A DNA stretch of 64,000 nt, taken from positions 407,786-471,785 of the forward strand of contig NC_044919.1 of assembly GCF_003576645.1 (NCBI RefSeq). Reading direction: 5' to 3'. The notes under the pieces are model-generated. The model was not told the origin of the DNA and did no database searches. It saw only the letters and a list, made by a program, of their open reading frames with translations. Positions within the stretch are counted from its first letter, which is position 1. Each line of letters opens with the position of its first letter. Origin of the DNA: Ipomoea triloba (taxonomy: Eukaryota > Streptophyta > Magnoliopsida > Solanales > Convolvulaceae). The position numbers and the translations under genes are program-made. Positions 36,107 through 48,142 of the stretch are shown here, piece by piece.

Positions 36107-37258
36107 GTAGTGACTTTCAAATGTTTGTGCAGAGTCCTTAACAAATTCATCTGAATTAGATCAGTGTTTGTGAAATTAGAAACGGAAGAGAAAAGGTTGT
36201 GTCATCATCAACCATTCTGGTATTTAAGAGTTGCTGAGTGTTAGTACTGTTTGATATCCTATCTCTCCCTTGGTATTGAAATGTTGTAATCGCGTGGAAA
36301 TGCCTCTTCATTCTCAGCCTGCCTACCCTCAGTTTATCACGACTCTAAAAACATAGAATTTTGGTTACGTGGAATTGTTTCTCTATGAAATTACTGTTTG
36401 TTTTTTCCTTGTGTGAAGCTTTATGCCTAACAATTGTGGCTGGTTGGCAAAGGAAATGATGCACAAGAAATGCCGAGCTGGAACTGGTGCCATATGCAGA
36501 TGCGATGCATACTGAATTTTATTTAATTCGATTGGATAAGGAGAATAATGGAGATTGTTTTTTAACCATAGGGATAGACGAAGGGGAGTACAAAAGCAGG
36601 GGCTCCAGAACGCACTAGAACATTCATTCAACACCACCCACCACCTTCTCCTTCCTTTCTGTAATTCCATTTACGTATCTCTTCACCTTTTTATTGCCCT
36701 GTTCCCTCCTTTGGTTTGGTATCCATAGTGCAATAATATCTATTGGTAACAATACATGGTTGAGTTAAAATGGATTCACTGAAGGGAAATCTATCAAATC
36801 AATGAAATCATGTACGGAATACCTTTTCAGCTTTTTCAAAGGGCCTTTCGAAAAATCGTTTACTTATTTCCTTAGAATTAATTTCCATTCATAAAATCAA
36901 ATCAGGAATATATAAAACGGGGACAAAAATGGACCAATGCTATTCATTACATGACCTTAACTTCACAAGGAATTATTTCAGGTGAGGTGGCACGACACTA
37001 ACTAACCTAAGGAGTTCAGTGCCTACCACCACAGGACAGGTCAATATCTTGTTATGCTATAAACATAAACAAAATTTATTTAAAAGGACAAAAAAAAAGG
37101 TTTTTTATAACTGCCTAAAAATGCTACCTCTGAACATGCCAAACAGAAGCTGACACTTCTAGAGGTTAGAATTTCATCTCCACCGCTAACTTTTCTTCTC
37201 CACGCTTCGACGGTCACGATCCGTTCCCTCTCTTCAATGCAGAGTCGGTTTACATCCG
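36107..37258. other. intergenic region, AN to RVE
   Basis: AN 3' UTR and the upstream region of the RVE-like gene. AATATCT occurs at 37043-37049, the core of the evening element, but the full AAAATATCT is not present. No other gene. Confidence 0.5.
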
Positions 37259-37266
37259 TATAAATA
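37259..37266 (+). promoter_or_regulatory. TATA box of the RVE-like gene
   Basis: TATAAATA in the context TCCGTATAAATACAAAAATG, 108 bases before the ATG at 37374. Good consensus and spacing for a leader of about 75 bases. Confidence 0.65.
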
Positions 37267-37373
37267 CAAAAATGTAACCCCCTCTTCTTCCCCATCCCTC
37301 CATAATCATATATCAGCAGAAACGCAGTTCACACACAGAATTCCTTTCTCGAACCTCGATTAGGTATTCCTAT

Positions 37374-40300
37374 ATGGTTTCCGTTTATCCGAACGTTCCA
37401 CCGTCTCCAGAGTTCTTCTACCACTTCGCCGGGGATCCGACGAAAACCGGTCTTCCTGCCCTGCATTCCAATCAGCCGGTGACGGTTATGAATACATCGG
37501 CCGTACCGGCGAGCGAGAATTCCAATAGCGTCGGTTTGCTCCCGGAGGACTCGAACAAGAAGGTGCGCAAGCCTTATACCATCACCAAGTCCAGAGAGAG
37601 CTGGACTGAGCAGGAGCATGACAAGTTTCTAGAAGCGCTCCAACTGTTAGTTATCTACCTCTGTCTGTCTCTCTCTCTCTCTTTCTATTTTCATTTGTAT
37701 ATGCTCGGTAATATTTCGGCATACATCTTATTTTGCGTGAGCTTAGAGAGTAGAGATGGACTAGAATTTTCGTTGATGAAATGAGTAATTGTAAATATAT
37801 ACCTCTGTCTCTCACTTCTCTTTTCATGTGTAAATATATACTCCGTAATATTTAGGCATACATCTTATTTTGCATGCGCCTAGATAGTAGAGATGAACTA
37901 GAATTTTCGCTGATGAGATGAGTAACTGTAAGGAATTTGAGTTGTACTTTTCGCTTTTATGGATCTAGCCTCTATAAGTTGATCGATCATATTCTTTTCT
38001 GCAGTTTTAGAATTTTACTTGATTTTCGCTGTGTGTTTAAGTGTGCGCTATTTAGAAGTTTATACTCACATGTACTTAGTTTTCCTTTATTTTTAATTTT
38101 CAATTTTCATTCTGAATTATATGACTGCAAGGACCTTAAAAATGTAGGAGTGCATCTACTGGAGAAAGAAAAACATACATAGAAATTGAAAATTGGAGCC
38201 TAAACTTTTCTGGTTTTGCATATGTTTGTGTATTTCCATCCCTGCCTCAGTCACTTTCCCTGGATGTTCTGTTTGTCATGTGGGGTTAGATGCTCGAATT
38301 GGGATGCCTACTGTATGTCAAATGAAAATGGATGGAAAGAGTTATGTTATTGGGATGCAATTATGATTCTATGAAGTCATTGTATGTAGCTAGAGACTTA
38401 AGTTATACCTAGCAGGAACCAAGTGTTTTCGAAAGAGTTAGCAGCTAGAGTATCTTTTGAGAGGCTAGCAGCAATCACAGGGTGACTTTTTTCCTGAGTC
38501 AAGATTAAAATATTAAAGCATGCAGATTGTATGATCTGTAGTTTTCTTTCTAATTTCAAAGTATTCACTCAAATTTCCCCCTCTTGGAAATTTCCAGCTT
38601 TGACCGTGATTGGAAGAAGATTGAGGCATTTGTTGGATCAAAGACAGTTATTCAGGTATGTTGATCTACATGAACCTATCAATGATCCTGGCTTTCCATA
38701 TAGGCATTGTTGCTTGGTGCTGCATTATCTATAGGATATGTAGAAACTCAGTGTGGAAAAATATAGTTATGCATAGAAGTGAGAAATTCGTTGCCTTGCT
38801 GCATCGTAAGTACCATTGTTCTGACCCTTAGCTTGTAGGCAAAAAATGCTGCAAAGAATTAGATTATTGCAAGTCTCCAAACCTCCAATATATGAATCTA
38901 TGCTTCACATGTATCTAGATATTGAAGTGGAATTTTTGCAGATACGTAGTCATGCACAGAAGTACTTTTTGAAGGTCCAGAAGAGTGGGGCAAGTGAACA
39001 TGTACCACCCCCACGTCCAAAGCGAAAGGCATCTCATCCATACCCGCAAAAGGCTCCCAAAAGTGGTTAGCATTGTATCTTTTTGTTTTAATTTTGTTAA
39101 ATGGCCTAGGACCAATGTTCTTAATACTCACATGCACCAGTTATCTCACAATTCACAGGACCACCGTCTTCTCTACTTGAACCTGGATATGTAATCAGGC
39201 CTGATTCTTTGTCTGTGCCTGCCAATTCAATCGGCAATGCAGTTTTATCTCATTGGAGTTACAGTAATGTCCCTGGTTTTAGTATATCACATGTGACTAA
39301 AGGTAAAAACATGTGTTAAATCATTTCTCAATATTTCTGTGCTGGTTTGGCTAACATAATTTGTTTAGTGGGGTGATTGATCCTGAGTAAACATCGTTTA
39401 CATTTTCCTCATCAGATGACATACAATTACTGGGCACGGCCATGTCCAAAAATTGCAGCAGCAGCAGTAATGAAAGCACACCCAGGATTTGGCGTACTAA
39501 CCGAACCAACCGAACCAGTAATCAAGGGAAAGAGAAACAAAACAAGCAAAGAGGTCAGTTTAACATTCTGTTCTGACTGAATTAATTGTGATTATGCCTT
39601 AAGTAAATGGTGTTCTTAGGGCATTATTCACTTATAGTTGAGTTGATCCTGTAGATTCTTCACAGGGTGACGAATTTAACATCAAATACATTTATGGCTT
39701 CCAAGCAACTGGTGTTTTTACAATTTCCAAATGTTAAAGGCGTGTATGGTCAAGGACGTTGGGTTGAAATGTTGTATTGGTTTCCTAACAGAAAGATGTT
39801 GACTTGGCCATGACAAATCTTTACTATAAAATTGACGTCATTTGATGCTTGGCTCTTCGCATTAGTGTTAGCCTTTGCATAGGCATAAGCAGGTTTTGCA
39901 TTTTAATTTTTTTGGAAGTTTCATAGCATGGTGTATTTACATGCATCATGCATATAACAGAGGCTGATAGTGTGTATAGAATTTAGTTGATAATCTTTTC
40001 ACCCTTTGTGCATTAATCACTGTTTTCCAGCTTTGTTGATAACATGACTATTCTGGCTATCTTCTCTCATTTCTCCTCAGTATGTAATTTTAGAACATTT
40101 TTGCATAGCAGTGGGATTTTGGTTTTCTTCTTAGTCTATATATTGTAAGGTGAATTTTCAAACACCAAGGTTCTAAAAAATTATTTGTTTTCCCCCCTCT
40201 TTGGATGCAGCAATGCCAGATTTTGCTCAAGTTTACAGTTACATTGGCAGTGTCTTTGATCCAAACTCAAGTGATCACTTGCAGAGATTAAAACAGATGG

Positions 40301-41096
40301 ACCCCATAAATATTGAGACGGTATGCAAGATTCAAATTTGTTGAATGTGTTTGTCATGTTTCTGGTTCCTGTGACAATGGCATCTTCACCCCTAGCCACA
40401 GGTCATCCCGTATTGAGAATGTGAGAGATCATCCTGTATTGAGAAAGTCACAGAACATTAAGAAAACAACAAAAAATGTTGGTTTTAACCCGGTGACAAT
40501 GTCAGTAAACTTAAAGATGATGCAAGGAATCTAATTTGAAAGTGATAGTTGTCTTTTCAACTTTTTTAGAAGCTTCTTGTTTGATGGAGAAACTGTCATT
40601 TCAAACACAGAGACCTGGAATTAGACAGTTCATCAGGTTTTATAGTTGGGTTTTTCTTTCTTCATCTATGAAGCATGCCTGCAAATTGCATCATTTTTTC
40701 TTGTTAAACAATTGAGTAGTTTTGAATGTGTGGAGATTATGGGTGGTTATAGCCGATTTCATATGGATTCCACCATAGATGGATGCTACCATTGTTGTAC
40801 TGGTTTTACTTTTCTCAAGTGGTCTGACGAAAATATATTCTGTTTTGTGTTCCCATAGGCCCTGATGTTGATGAAGAATCTTTCTGTCAATTTAATAAGC
40901 CCAGAATTTGAAGATCATGTAAGTTAATTTGCTAGCCCTTTCAGTGCCAGTAATTTTATTGTGGTAGGAATTTTAATAAAAGCTGCCTTTAAAAAGATGG
41001 CCTCACACCCTTTTAATGTTTGGTGGCTTGGTGCAGAGGAGATTACTGTTGTCAAACAACCTGGGTGCTGACAAGTTATCACAGGTCCTTTCATGA
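37374..41096 (+). CDS. REVEILLE-type single-MYB clock transcription factor (RVE3/4/5/6/8 clade)
   Basis: Eight exons: 37374-37645, 38598-38655, 38942-39065, 39159-39302, 39416-39553, 40211-40320, 40859-40918 and 41037-41096. All are GT-AG and in frame, giving 321 aa. The MYB repeat starts at [20 protein letters not shown] and ends with the diagnostic SHAQKYF (113-119). The proline-rich [18 protein letters not shown] after it marks the CCA1/LHY/RVE family. The C-terminal LCL domain (from about 246: [49 protein letters not shown]) is specific to the RVE8-like clade, which activates evening-phased genes through the evening element together with LNK coactivators. Between them is a Ser/Asn/Arg-rich linker. 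It lies next to AN, as At1g01520 (ASG4/RVE3) does in Arabidopsis; RVE5 (At4g01280) is the other syntenic candidate. The exact RVE number is not resolvable here. Confidence 0.93.
37656..37930. repeat. 137-bp tandem duplication in RVE intron 1
   Basis: Two diverged copies: GTAATATTTCGGCATACATC near 37708 and GTAATATTTAGGCATACATC near 37845, with matching flanks (CTCTGTCTCTC before, AGATGGACTAGAATTTTCG after). The copies differ at perhaps a tenth of sites. Copy 2 carries TACTCCGTA where copy 1 has TGCTCGGTA. Confidence 0.85.
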
Positions 41097-41514
41097 AGAG
41101 TGATGATGCAAGAAACAAATTTCATCTACATGTGGGACTTGGTAGTAGAAACACAAATATATACCATCTTCCCTGCACTGTTTTGCGGAGTGAAATAATT
41201 ACATGTGCCAGTGCCCTCACTTGGATTATCAAGCATGATAGGGGAAGTCGAGTAATTTAAAGTAGTTATATGCAATATACATGTGTGCTACTAGGGAGTT
41301 TGCTCCAATTCCATGTTTCCTGTACATAAGTGGATATAGGAATTAGTCCGAGAGATTACAGAAAATTTAAACCACTTGTATAGAGTTCCGTTTGTCTCTG
41401 GAATGGTCCTAGTTCTACACTAGGCAGAAGCTCTGTAATAAAAGAGGCAACTTCTATGGTGTAAATGTGTAATGTGTTATTGTACAGAATATTTTGTTGG
41501 TAAATACATATATA
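41097..41514. other. RVE 3' UTR and spacer
   Basis: Transcribed 3' region of the RVE-like gene and AT-rich spacer up to the microsatellite array. No gene. Confidence 0.6.
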
Positions 41515-42725
41515 GTTTAGATACATACATAAATAGATACAATACATATATATAGATATATATATACAATACATACATATAGATACATGTATAGATACAA
41601 TACATACATATATAGATACAGTGCATACATATAGATACATATATAGATACAATACATACATATACATACGGTACATATATATATAGATATAGTACATACA
41701 TATAGATACATATATAGATACAATACATACATATACATGCAGTATATACATGTATAGATATATAGATACAATACATACATATACATACATATAGATACAG
41801 TACATACATATAGATACATATATAGATACAATACATACATATAGATACATATATAGATACGGTGCATATATATACATATATAGATACGGTGCATATATAT
41901 ACATATATATAGATGCAATACATACATATACATACAGTACATACATATAGATACATATATAGATACAGTACATATATATAGATACAATACATACATATAT
42001 AGATATAGTACATACATATAGATACATATATAGATACAGTACATACATATAGATACATATATAGATACAATACATACATATATAGATACAGTGCATACAT
42101 ATATAGATACAGTACATACGTATACATACATATATAGATACAATGCATACATATATAGATACAATACATATAGATAACAATATAGATACAGTGCATACAT
42201 ATATAGATACAATATATACATATATAGATACAGTACATACATATACATACATTATATAGATACAGTGCATACATATAGATACATAGTTAGATACAGTGCA
42301 TACATATATAGATACATATATAGATACAGTGCATACATATAGATACAATACATACATATAGATACATATATAGATACAGTGATATATATAGATACAATAC
42401 ATACATATAGATACATACATAGATACAGTACATACATATAGTTACAATATACAGATACAATACATACATATAGTTACAATATATAGATACAATACAAACA
42501 TATAGATACATATAGATACAGTACATACATATAGTTACAATATATAGATACAGTACATACATATAGTTACAATATATAGATACAGTACATACATATAGTT
42601 ACAATATATAGATACAATACATACATATAGATACATATATAGATACAGTACATACATATAGTTACAGTATATAGATACAATACATACATATAGATACATA
42701 TATAGATACAATACATACATGTATT
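41515..42725. repeat. 1.2-kb composite microsatellite array (ATAC/ATAG)
   Basis: An uninterrupted array built from ATAC, ATAT and ATAG units in higher-order blocks such as ACATACATATAGATAC followed by ATATATAGATACAGT. It lies between the convergent 3' ends of the RVE and CBE1-like genes. The minus strand contains almost no TAA, TAG or TGA, so all three minus frames stay open for over 700 bases, giving Tyr/Ile/Cys/Met-rich pseudo-ORFs of up to 354 codons. These are not genes. Confidence 0.95.
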
Positions 42726-43035
42726 AGGTATATATAGCTGCAAACCATCATAGGGAAAATATCAAAAGAAGATACAAATTCATCAAAAGAACTTTTTATA
42801 ACAAAAGGAAGAGAGTTCAACAAAAGAAACAGGGGAAAACATAAAATGGCAATGGGCAGATGAAGCACACGCCAGCCAGAAATGTCACTACAACTTTTCT
42901 TCCACTTGCTTTCTCTCTATAGGCATTCCATTTTCCAGACATGAAAACTGAAGTTATGCTACTGTTCACATCTAAATGCCACATGATCAAATAGTATACA
43001 CCTGAGTACCATCAGCATTACTAGTTCCAATCAAA

Positions 43036-46000
43036 CTATCTATATCGCAGTCCCATATCAAGCTCATGACCATACATTCCTTGGCTATTACCAGCAGCAA
43101 AAGGGTGCATCTGTTTTGCCCTGACTTCCATTTCCAGAAGTTTCTGGATTGCTTCAGGTTGATTACTTCCACGGTTAATATCAACTGCATTCAAGACAAT
43201 CATCCAATAAGTTATTATCAGCAGAGAGATTTTTTCTTTATTCAACACACATGTACTCTACAAGACAGGACAGTATTCAAGATGGTGATATGACAGCAGA
43301 AATGTTAAAAAAAAGAAATGAAATTGAGGCATCAAGAAAAGAAATCAGGACAAGTCAAAACCTGGCCAAATAGCTTAAAGATATACACATGTACTGACAG
43401 TGTGGTGTGGTTACAAAATCAAAGGATATAGCAGAAATTGCAGACAAAATGGCATATTGAACGATGATTACCTGGCATTGGAATCCCAAATCCATTGATG
43501 TTTGGTTGACGAGGTGGTCGTGGCCCAAAGGGTAACACTTGCATCGGGTTCGGTTCCTGCAGAAAAGCAGCAGCAGGCTGATTGCCAGGATGTTGAGGAA
43601 ATGGAGCATTCCTCAGACGGTCATGTTGCATATGGGGATAATTGCCTGGCATTTGCATCTGTTGCTGCATCATAGGATGCTGAGTAGGAAGATCAAACCC
43701 AGTTACTGCAGGATTGGGGCGATGAAATGGAGGATGCATCATGTTTCCAGAAAATTGGTGACTTGGAGTGTCAATATGAGTCATAATCTCTGGACCCACA
43801 AACTTCATCTGGGAAGTCGAGTGAGCAGGAAGTGTCTCAAATGGATGAACTAATTGTCTCCCTTGATTCATTTGCATGGGATGAAACAGGGAAGATGATG
43901 GCTGAGCAGGAAGATTGTGAAACATCTCAGGCTCCACCTGATCACGAGGACCATGCAAAAATGACAGTCCTCCTGGACCGACCATAGTCCTTTGATTACT
44001 AGGAGCTGCATGAACAGAGGCCAGTTGCTCTACCACCCCCTTATTCAAATTTCCATCAGCCATGTTCAATGAAACTTGGGGATTCACTGGATTGCCACCG
44101 CTAAACAAGTTGTCATCTTCGGGCAGCTGAAATCCTATCACCCCATCAAAGTCACCATTTTTGTACGACCTATCAGTCAAGTGCTTTGGGTGCAGTTTAG
44201 TTAGAGGATCATCAAAACCTAACCATCTTTCAGCCTTATCAAGCTTAGTTTGCTCTCTATCAACCATGACGTTGTCATTGCTCATCATTTTAGATCCTCC
44301 CACACCATCAATTGTTGAAGGGAAAAACACATCATTTGGAACAGGCAATGACCTTTGAGATTCCAAGCCATCAGACTGTACAGAAGCAACCGAGCCACCC
44401 CTTTGGATAGAAACAGGAGCTTGCATTGATTGTAACTCGTTCATAAAAGCAGTGCCGAAGAGTGTTTCAAGAGTAATTGCTTTACCAAGAGCACTTTCAT
44501 CTTCCATAGGCTTGTTATCTTCTGTAAACTTTTCATGTGAATCCACTGAATCAGTGTCCATATTAGACATATGAATCTTATTCCCAAGATCTGGTCCTTT
44601 CTGTAACAAAGAAAGCAGGTGTTGAGATGCCCGATCATCAACACGTTCTCTTTGTTCTTCGGGCTTAGAATTTGTACTCCAACCTGGTAATAGTGATTGC
44701 AAATTTGGACCATTTTCACTATACTCAGACAAAATTGTCTGCTCAAGATCCTCACAAGTAAGGATAGTGGGGGATGCAGTGTCTTTACTAGATGCATACA
44801 GTGGTTCTGAAACCTCAACTGTTGCAGCTAGTGCATTAGACAAAATGTTCTCAGTAGATTTCACATCATGAGCTTGTGATCTGCTGTTATCACCACCAGC
44901 GATTAATGCAAGTAAATCATTTGGCCTAGACAAGGAATTATCTTTTGCCTTGGTTTCTTCTGCAACATGGAATGTGGCAGCTTAAACAAGATTTTCATGA
45001 AACTTGACAAAGAATGTATTGTGGAAGTAATAAAAACATAGTTATACCTTCTTCACAGAACCAATGTGCAAACTTCGAAGATTGATTAGTTCTGGGGCTC
45101 CATTTATCATCACGTTTTGTATCTTGGTGCTGGATACAGAAGCAAACAAACATACAAGCAGAAAGGATAAGTACATAAATTTTTCTCTTTTGCTGTGATA
45201 AACCTAATGCAACAATCAGAGCTATAAAAATAAAAAAGAGTGAACAGAGTTGAGCAAGAGATATTCAAAATAGCAAGACAAACTATGTATGAATAAGTAC
45301 ACTGCAAATTGCACAGCGGTAAAGCAGAGAAGGGTAATAACACTAGAGCTCATTGAAAATAAAATATGGCAAGTGTACAGACTTGGGGACTGAAAAGGAA
45401 AGCATAGAATTAACTCAACTAATACCTCAGATTCCCCAACAGTCATTGATATAGCACTTCCAAAAATTTGATCCAATATGGATGTTGATTGGTTCAGGTC
45501 AGGTTCCACTTCAATTTTCTCCTGTGACAACCCAACACTAAGTTCAATAACTTCAGGACCTTCCATGAGTTTTTGGGTTTCCAAAATACTGGAAGGAGGA
45601 TTTAAGTTATCATCCAAGCAAGGTTTTTTATTAGAAGCATCTATCTGATTGCCCTTCTTCAAAAATGGTAGATGTATACTCCTATCATCAAGTTGTTGAT
45701 CACTTAGGCAAAGTTCTTGGGATGACTGTCTTTCTAAGCCATCAAAAAAGCCATTTTGGACAGGGTTGTCCATGCCAGAATGCAAGAGGTTTTCCTCACT
45801 TTCAGGTTTCCCTGCCTGTAGAAGTGAAAGATAAAAAAATGCATAAGAGGTAAAAATCAATATACTGAGTACTATCCCCGCCCCCCCCCCCTCTTCTCCC
45901 TCTCTTCTCATTTCCCCACTCTTGGTGAGGGAAGACACTAAAATGTGAAGAATGTCTGCCTGGGTATAATTCACGTTTCTTTATTATTACAGCCTTTAAT

Positions 46001-48142
46001 GTGAATGAAAAAAACAAATGTGTCCTGATAAACGACCAATGCAAACAACATTGAACACCTCACCTGTTTCAGAGGAAGTTGAATCACAGCTTTAAGGCCA
46101 GAGTCCTTTTCCAAGAGAGTGCTTCTAAAACCAGGAGGTACAAGTGGTCTTGATGCTGAAGTTTGTGAAGGAAAAGAAGATTTCCCAGAATCATTATCAG
46201 TATCAGGTAAAGTTGTAGACACATCCAATTCCTTTCTTCTGTCTAAAAGCCTGCTTTTCTCTTTAACATCATCTGCCAATGCAGACATATCTGAGTCTGA
46301 GACACTTTCAGATTCAGGTTTATCCAGATTCAAATACTGCTTCTTTTGAAGGGAAGCCTTGTGCTGTTCCTTCCTCATTAACTCAAAAGATGCTGGTAAG
46401 AAAGTTGGTCAAAGTAAATTTACTCAGAGCTAGCCAAATTATAGCAATGTAATAAAAGATTAAGGTAATATGGGTATCATATGCAAGATTCTAGATATAT
46501 CTAGCAATACCTCTCCTTCTCCTTTCCTCTTCCACTCTATCCTCACTTGTACATTCAACTGAACCAAATGTCTCATTGTTGTACGAATCGCTAGCATCTC
46601 TGCGAGATTGAGGTCCTGCCTGAAGAAGTTGCAGGTGAGGAAAAAAAGTTCAGCAAAAGATTGTTATCGGCCTAATGGCATACAAAAAAAAAATGACCAT
46701 AATATTGAACATGTAATTAAGTTAACCTTGTAAGGGCGGGGAGGATGATAAGGCTCATTGCTCTTGCTAAGTTGATAATGATCATTTCCCCGTGCTTTTG
46801 ACGCAGGTATTCCAGACGCATATACAGATGGTCTTGGAAATGAACCGCTTCCAAGAAGTCCATCATGCTCAGGAGTCTGCCAAGACCGCCGGGGTTGATT
46901 TCCATGGCGCCTAAGAGATTCTACACAATAGGTAATTTGAGATTATTAACAAGCAGGGAAAATGTTAACAAATTAGTGTGCCCTTTATGGACCAAAAAAT
47001 ATACATGAGAAAGCGAAATAGGCAATGACATTCAGGAACAAAATTGTCCTATGCAGAGATATGAACACACCAAGAATGAAGGTTAATCAACTTAGGTGCA
47101 ACATACTAGATGAAGAACAAAACAATAAAATATCAGCATATGACATTGTCCAGGGGATACACTATTAACAATTGCAACTCATAAATTATATATGAACATG
47201 GGTGGGCCATGAAAATTCAAAAGTTAGTTTTGAATTCCTATAAACCAATTCAAGCTTCAATAGGGTAGCTCCTATGGGTATTTTCATCTTGTTGTGACCT
47301 AAAACAATGCTAAACCCAACTATCACCAAGACTTCACCAAGCATCTGGTGTAGCGAAACCTCAAACATACAGTCCCAGAATATTGTTCACTCTTTAGCAT
47401 TCCACAGTAGGAAACTTAGGATGCAAATAATTATATAGAGTAGAAAATTGATGATACTATAGTGTGTATACAAGTATGCACAAGAAGTCCCTGTTGAACC
47501 TGAATCCCGGGCAGATTGTGTATCGCTTTCCTGATCACTTCGTACAGAGAAACGGTTTTCCCATCTTCCATAAATCCCTCTAGTAGGAGGAGATGAACCA
47601 TAATCATTGCGTCTGAAGCCTTGTAAAGGAGGCGCAGCAACAGAGCTTCTTTGGCGATCTGGTATGTCATATGGAGTACTATCGAGCTCACTGACAGATA
47701 TAAGATGTTAATTGTTCTTTCTTTTTTTTTTTTCTTTTTTTTGAAAGCAAATAAGATATCAAATGATTTGACAGAACAGGTAACAGAAAAAGCAAACATA
47801 TTGAAACAAGCAAATGAACTCTTTTAGGACAGGTAATTGGCTTCAAACCTCAGAAGTGCTGGCTCAATCCCACTTGGTAGCTTCTTACATATCTCCAATT
47901 CACTCAAGGACAAAAGGAACTCTCGTGTATAAGATATTTTTGAATGCCTATGTCATTGCAGAAGCATCCATGTCAAAAGCATGAGTAAATTAAAATCTCT
48001 GAGACAGCAGAATACTAAGACAGGAAAACATGATTAGATACAAGTGAAGAAACAAATAAAAGGCAAGAGTAAATTATTACTTGTCGCTATGTAAACTGGA
48101 GGATTCTTCTGGGAGACTTGGATCTTCATTATCTAAGCTCAT
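43036..48142 (-). CDS. CBE1-like eIF4E-binding protein (At4g01290 family)
   Basis: Ten exons on the minus strand: 48142-48081, 47947-47849, 47690-47500, 46920-46727, 46619-46511, 46392-46064, 45815-45426, 45129-45048, 44959-43472 and 43184-43036. All are GT-AG and in frame, giving 1030 aa; the Arabidopsis homologue is close to 1000. Exon 2 encodes KISYTREFLLSLSELEICKKLP. YTREFLL (27-33) is a canonical YxxxxL-phi eIF4E-binding motif, as in 4E-BPs, 4E-T and eIF4G. From memory, this family is CONSERVED BINDING OF EIF4E 1, a plant-specific cap-complex protein. The rest is low-complexity: Arg/Ser-rich (about 55-200), charged (LMRKEQHKASLQKKQ), then Pro/Gln/Met-rich (MMQQQMQMPGNYPHMQ, PFGPRPPRQPN). 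The short C-terminal helix NQPEAIQKLLEMEVRAKQMHP is conserved-looking. No catalytic domain is visible. Older chorismate-synthase labels for this locus should be disregarded. Confidence 0.85.

Noticed and set aside
41356..42868. Large minus-strand ORFs rich in Tyr, Ile, Cys and Met (up to 354 codons)
   Set aside because: They arise from the ATAC/ATAG microsatellite, which lacks stop triplets on that strand in all frames. No domain, no codon bias, and several frames are open at once.
45222..45974. 250-aa minus ORF as a separate gene
   Set aside because: Its centre (45815-45426) is exon 7 of the CBE1-like gene. The ends are intron read-through.
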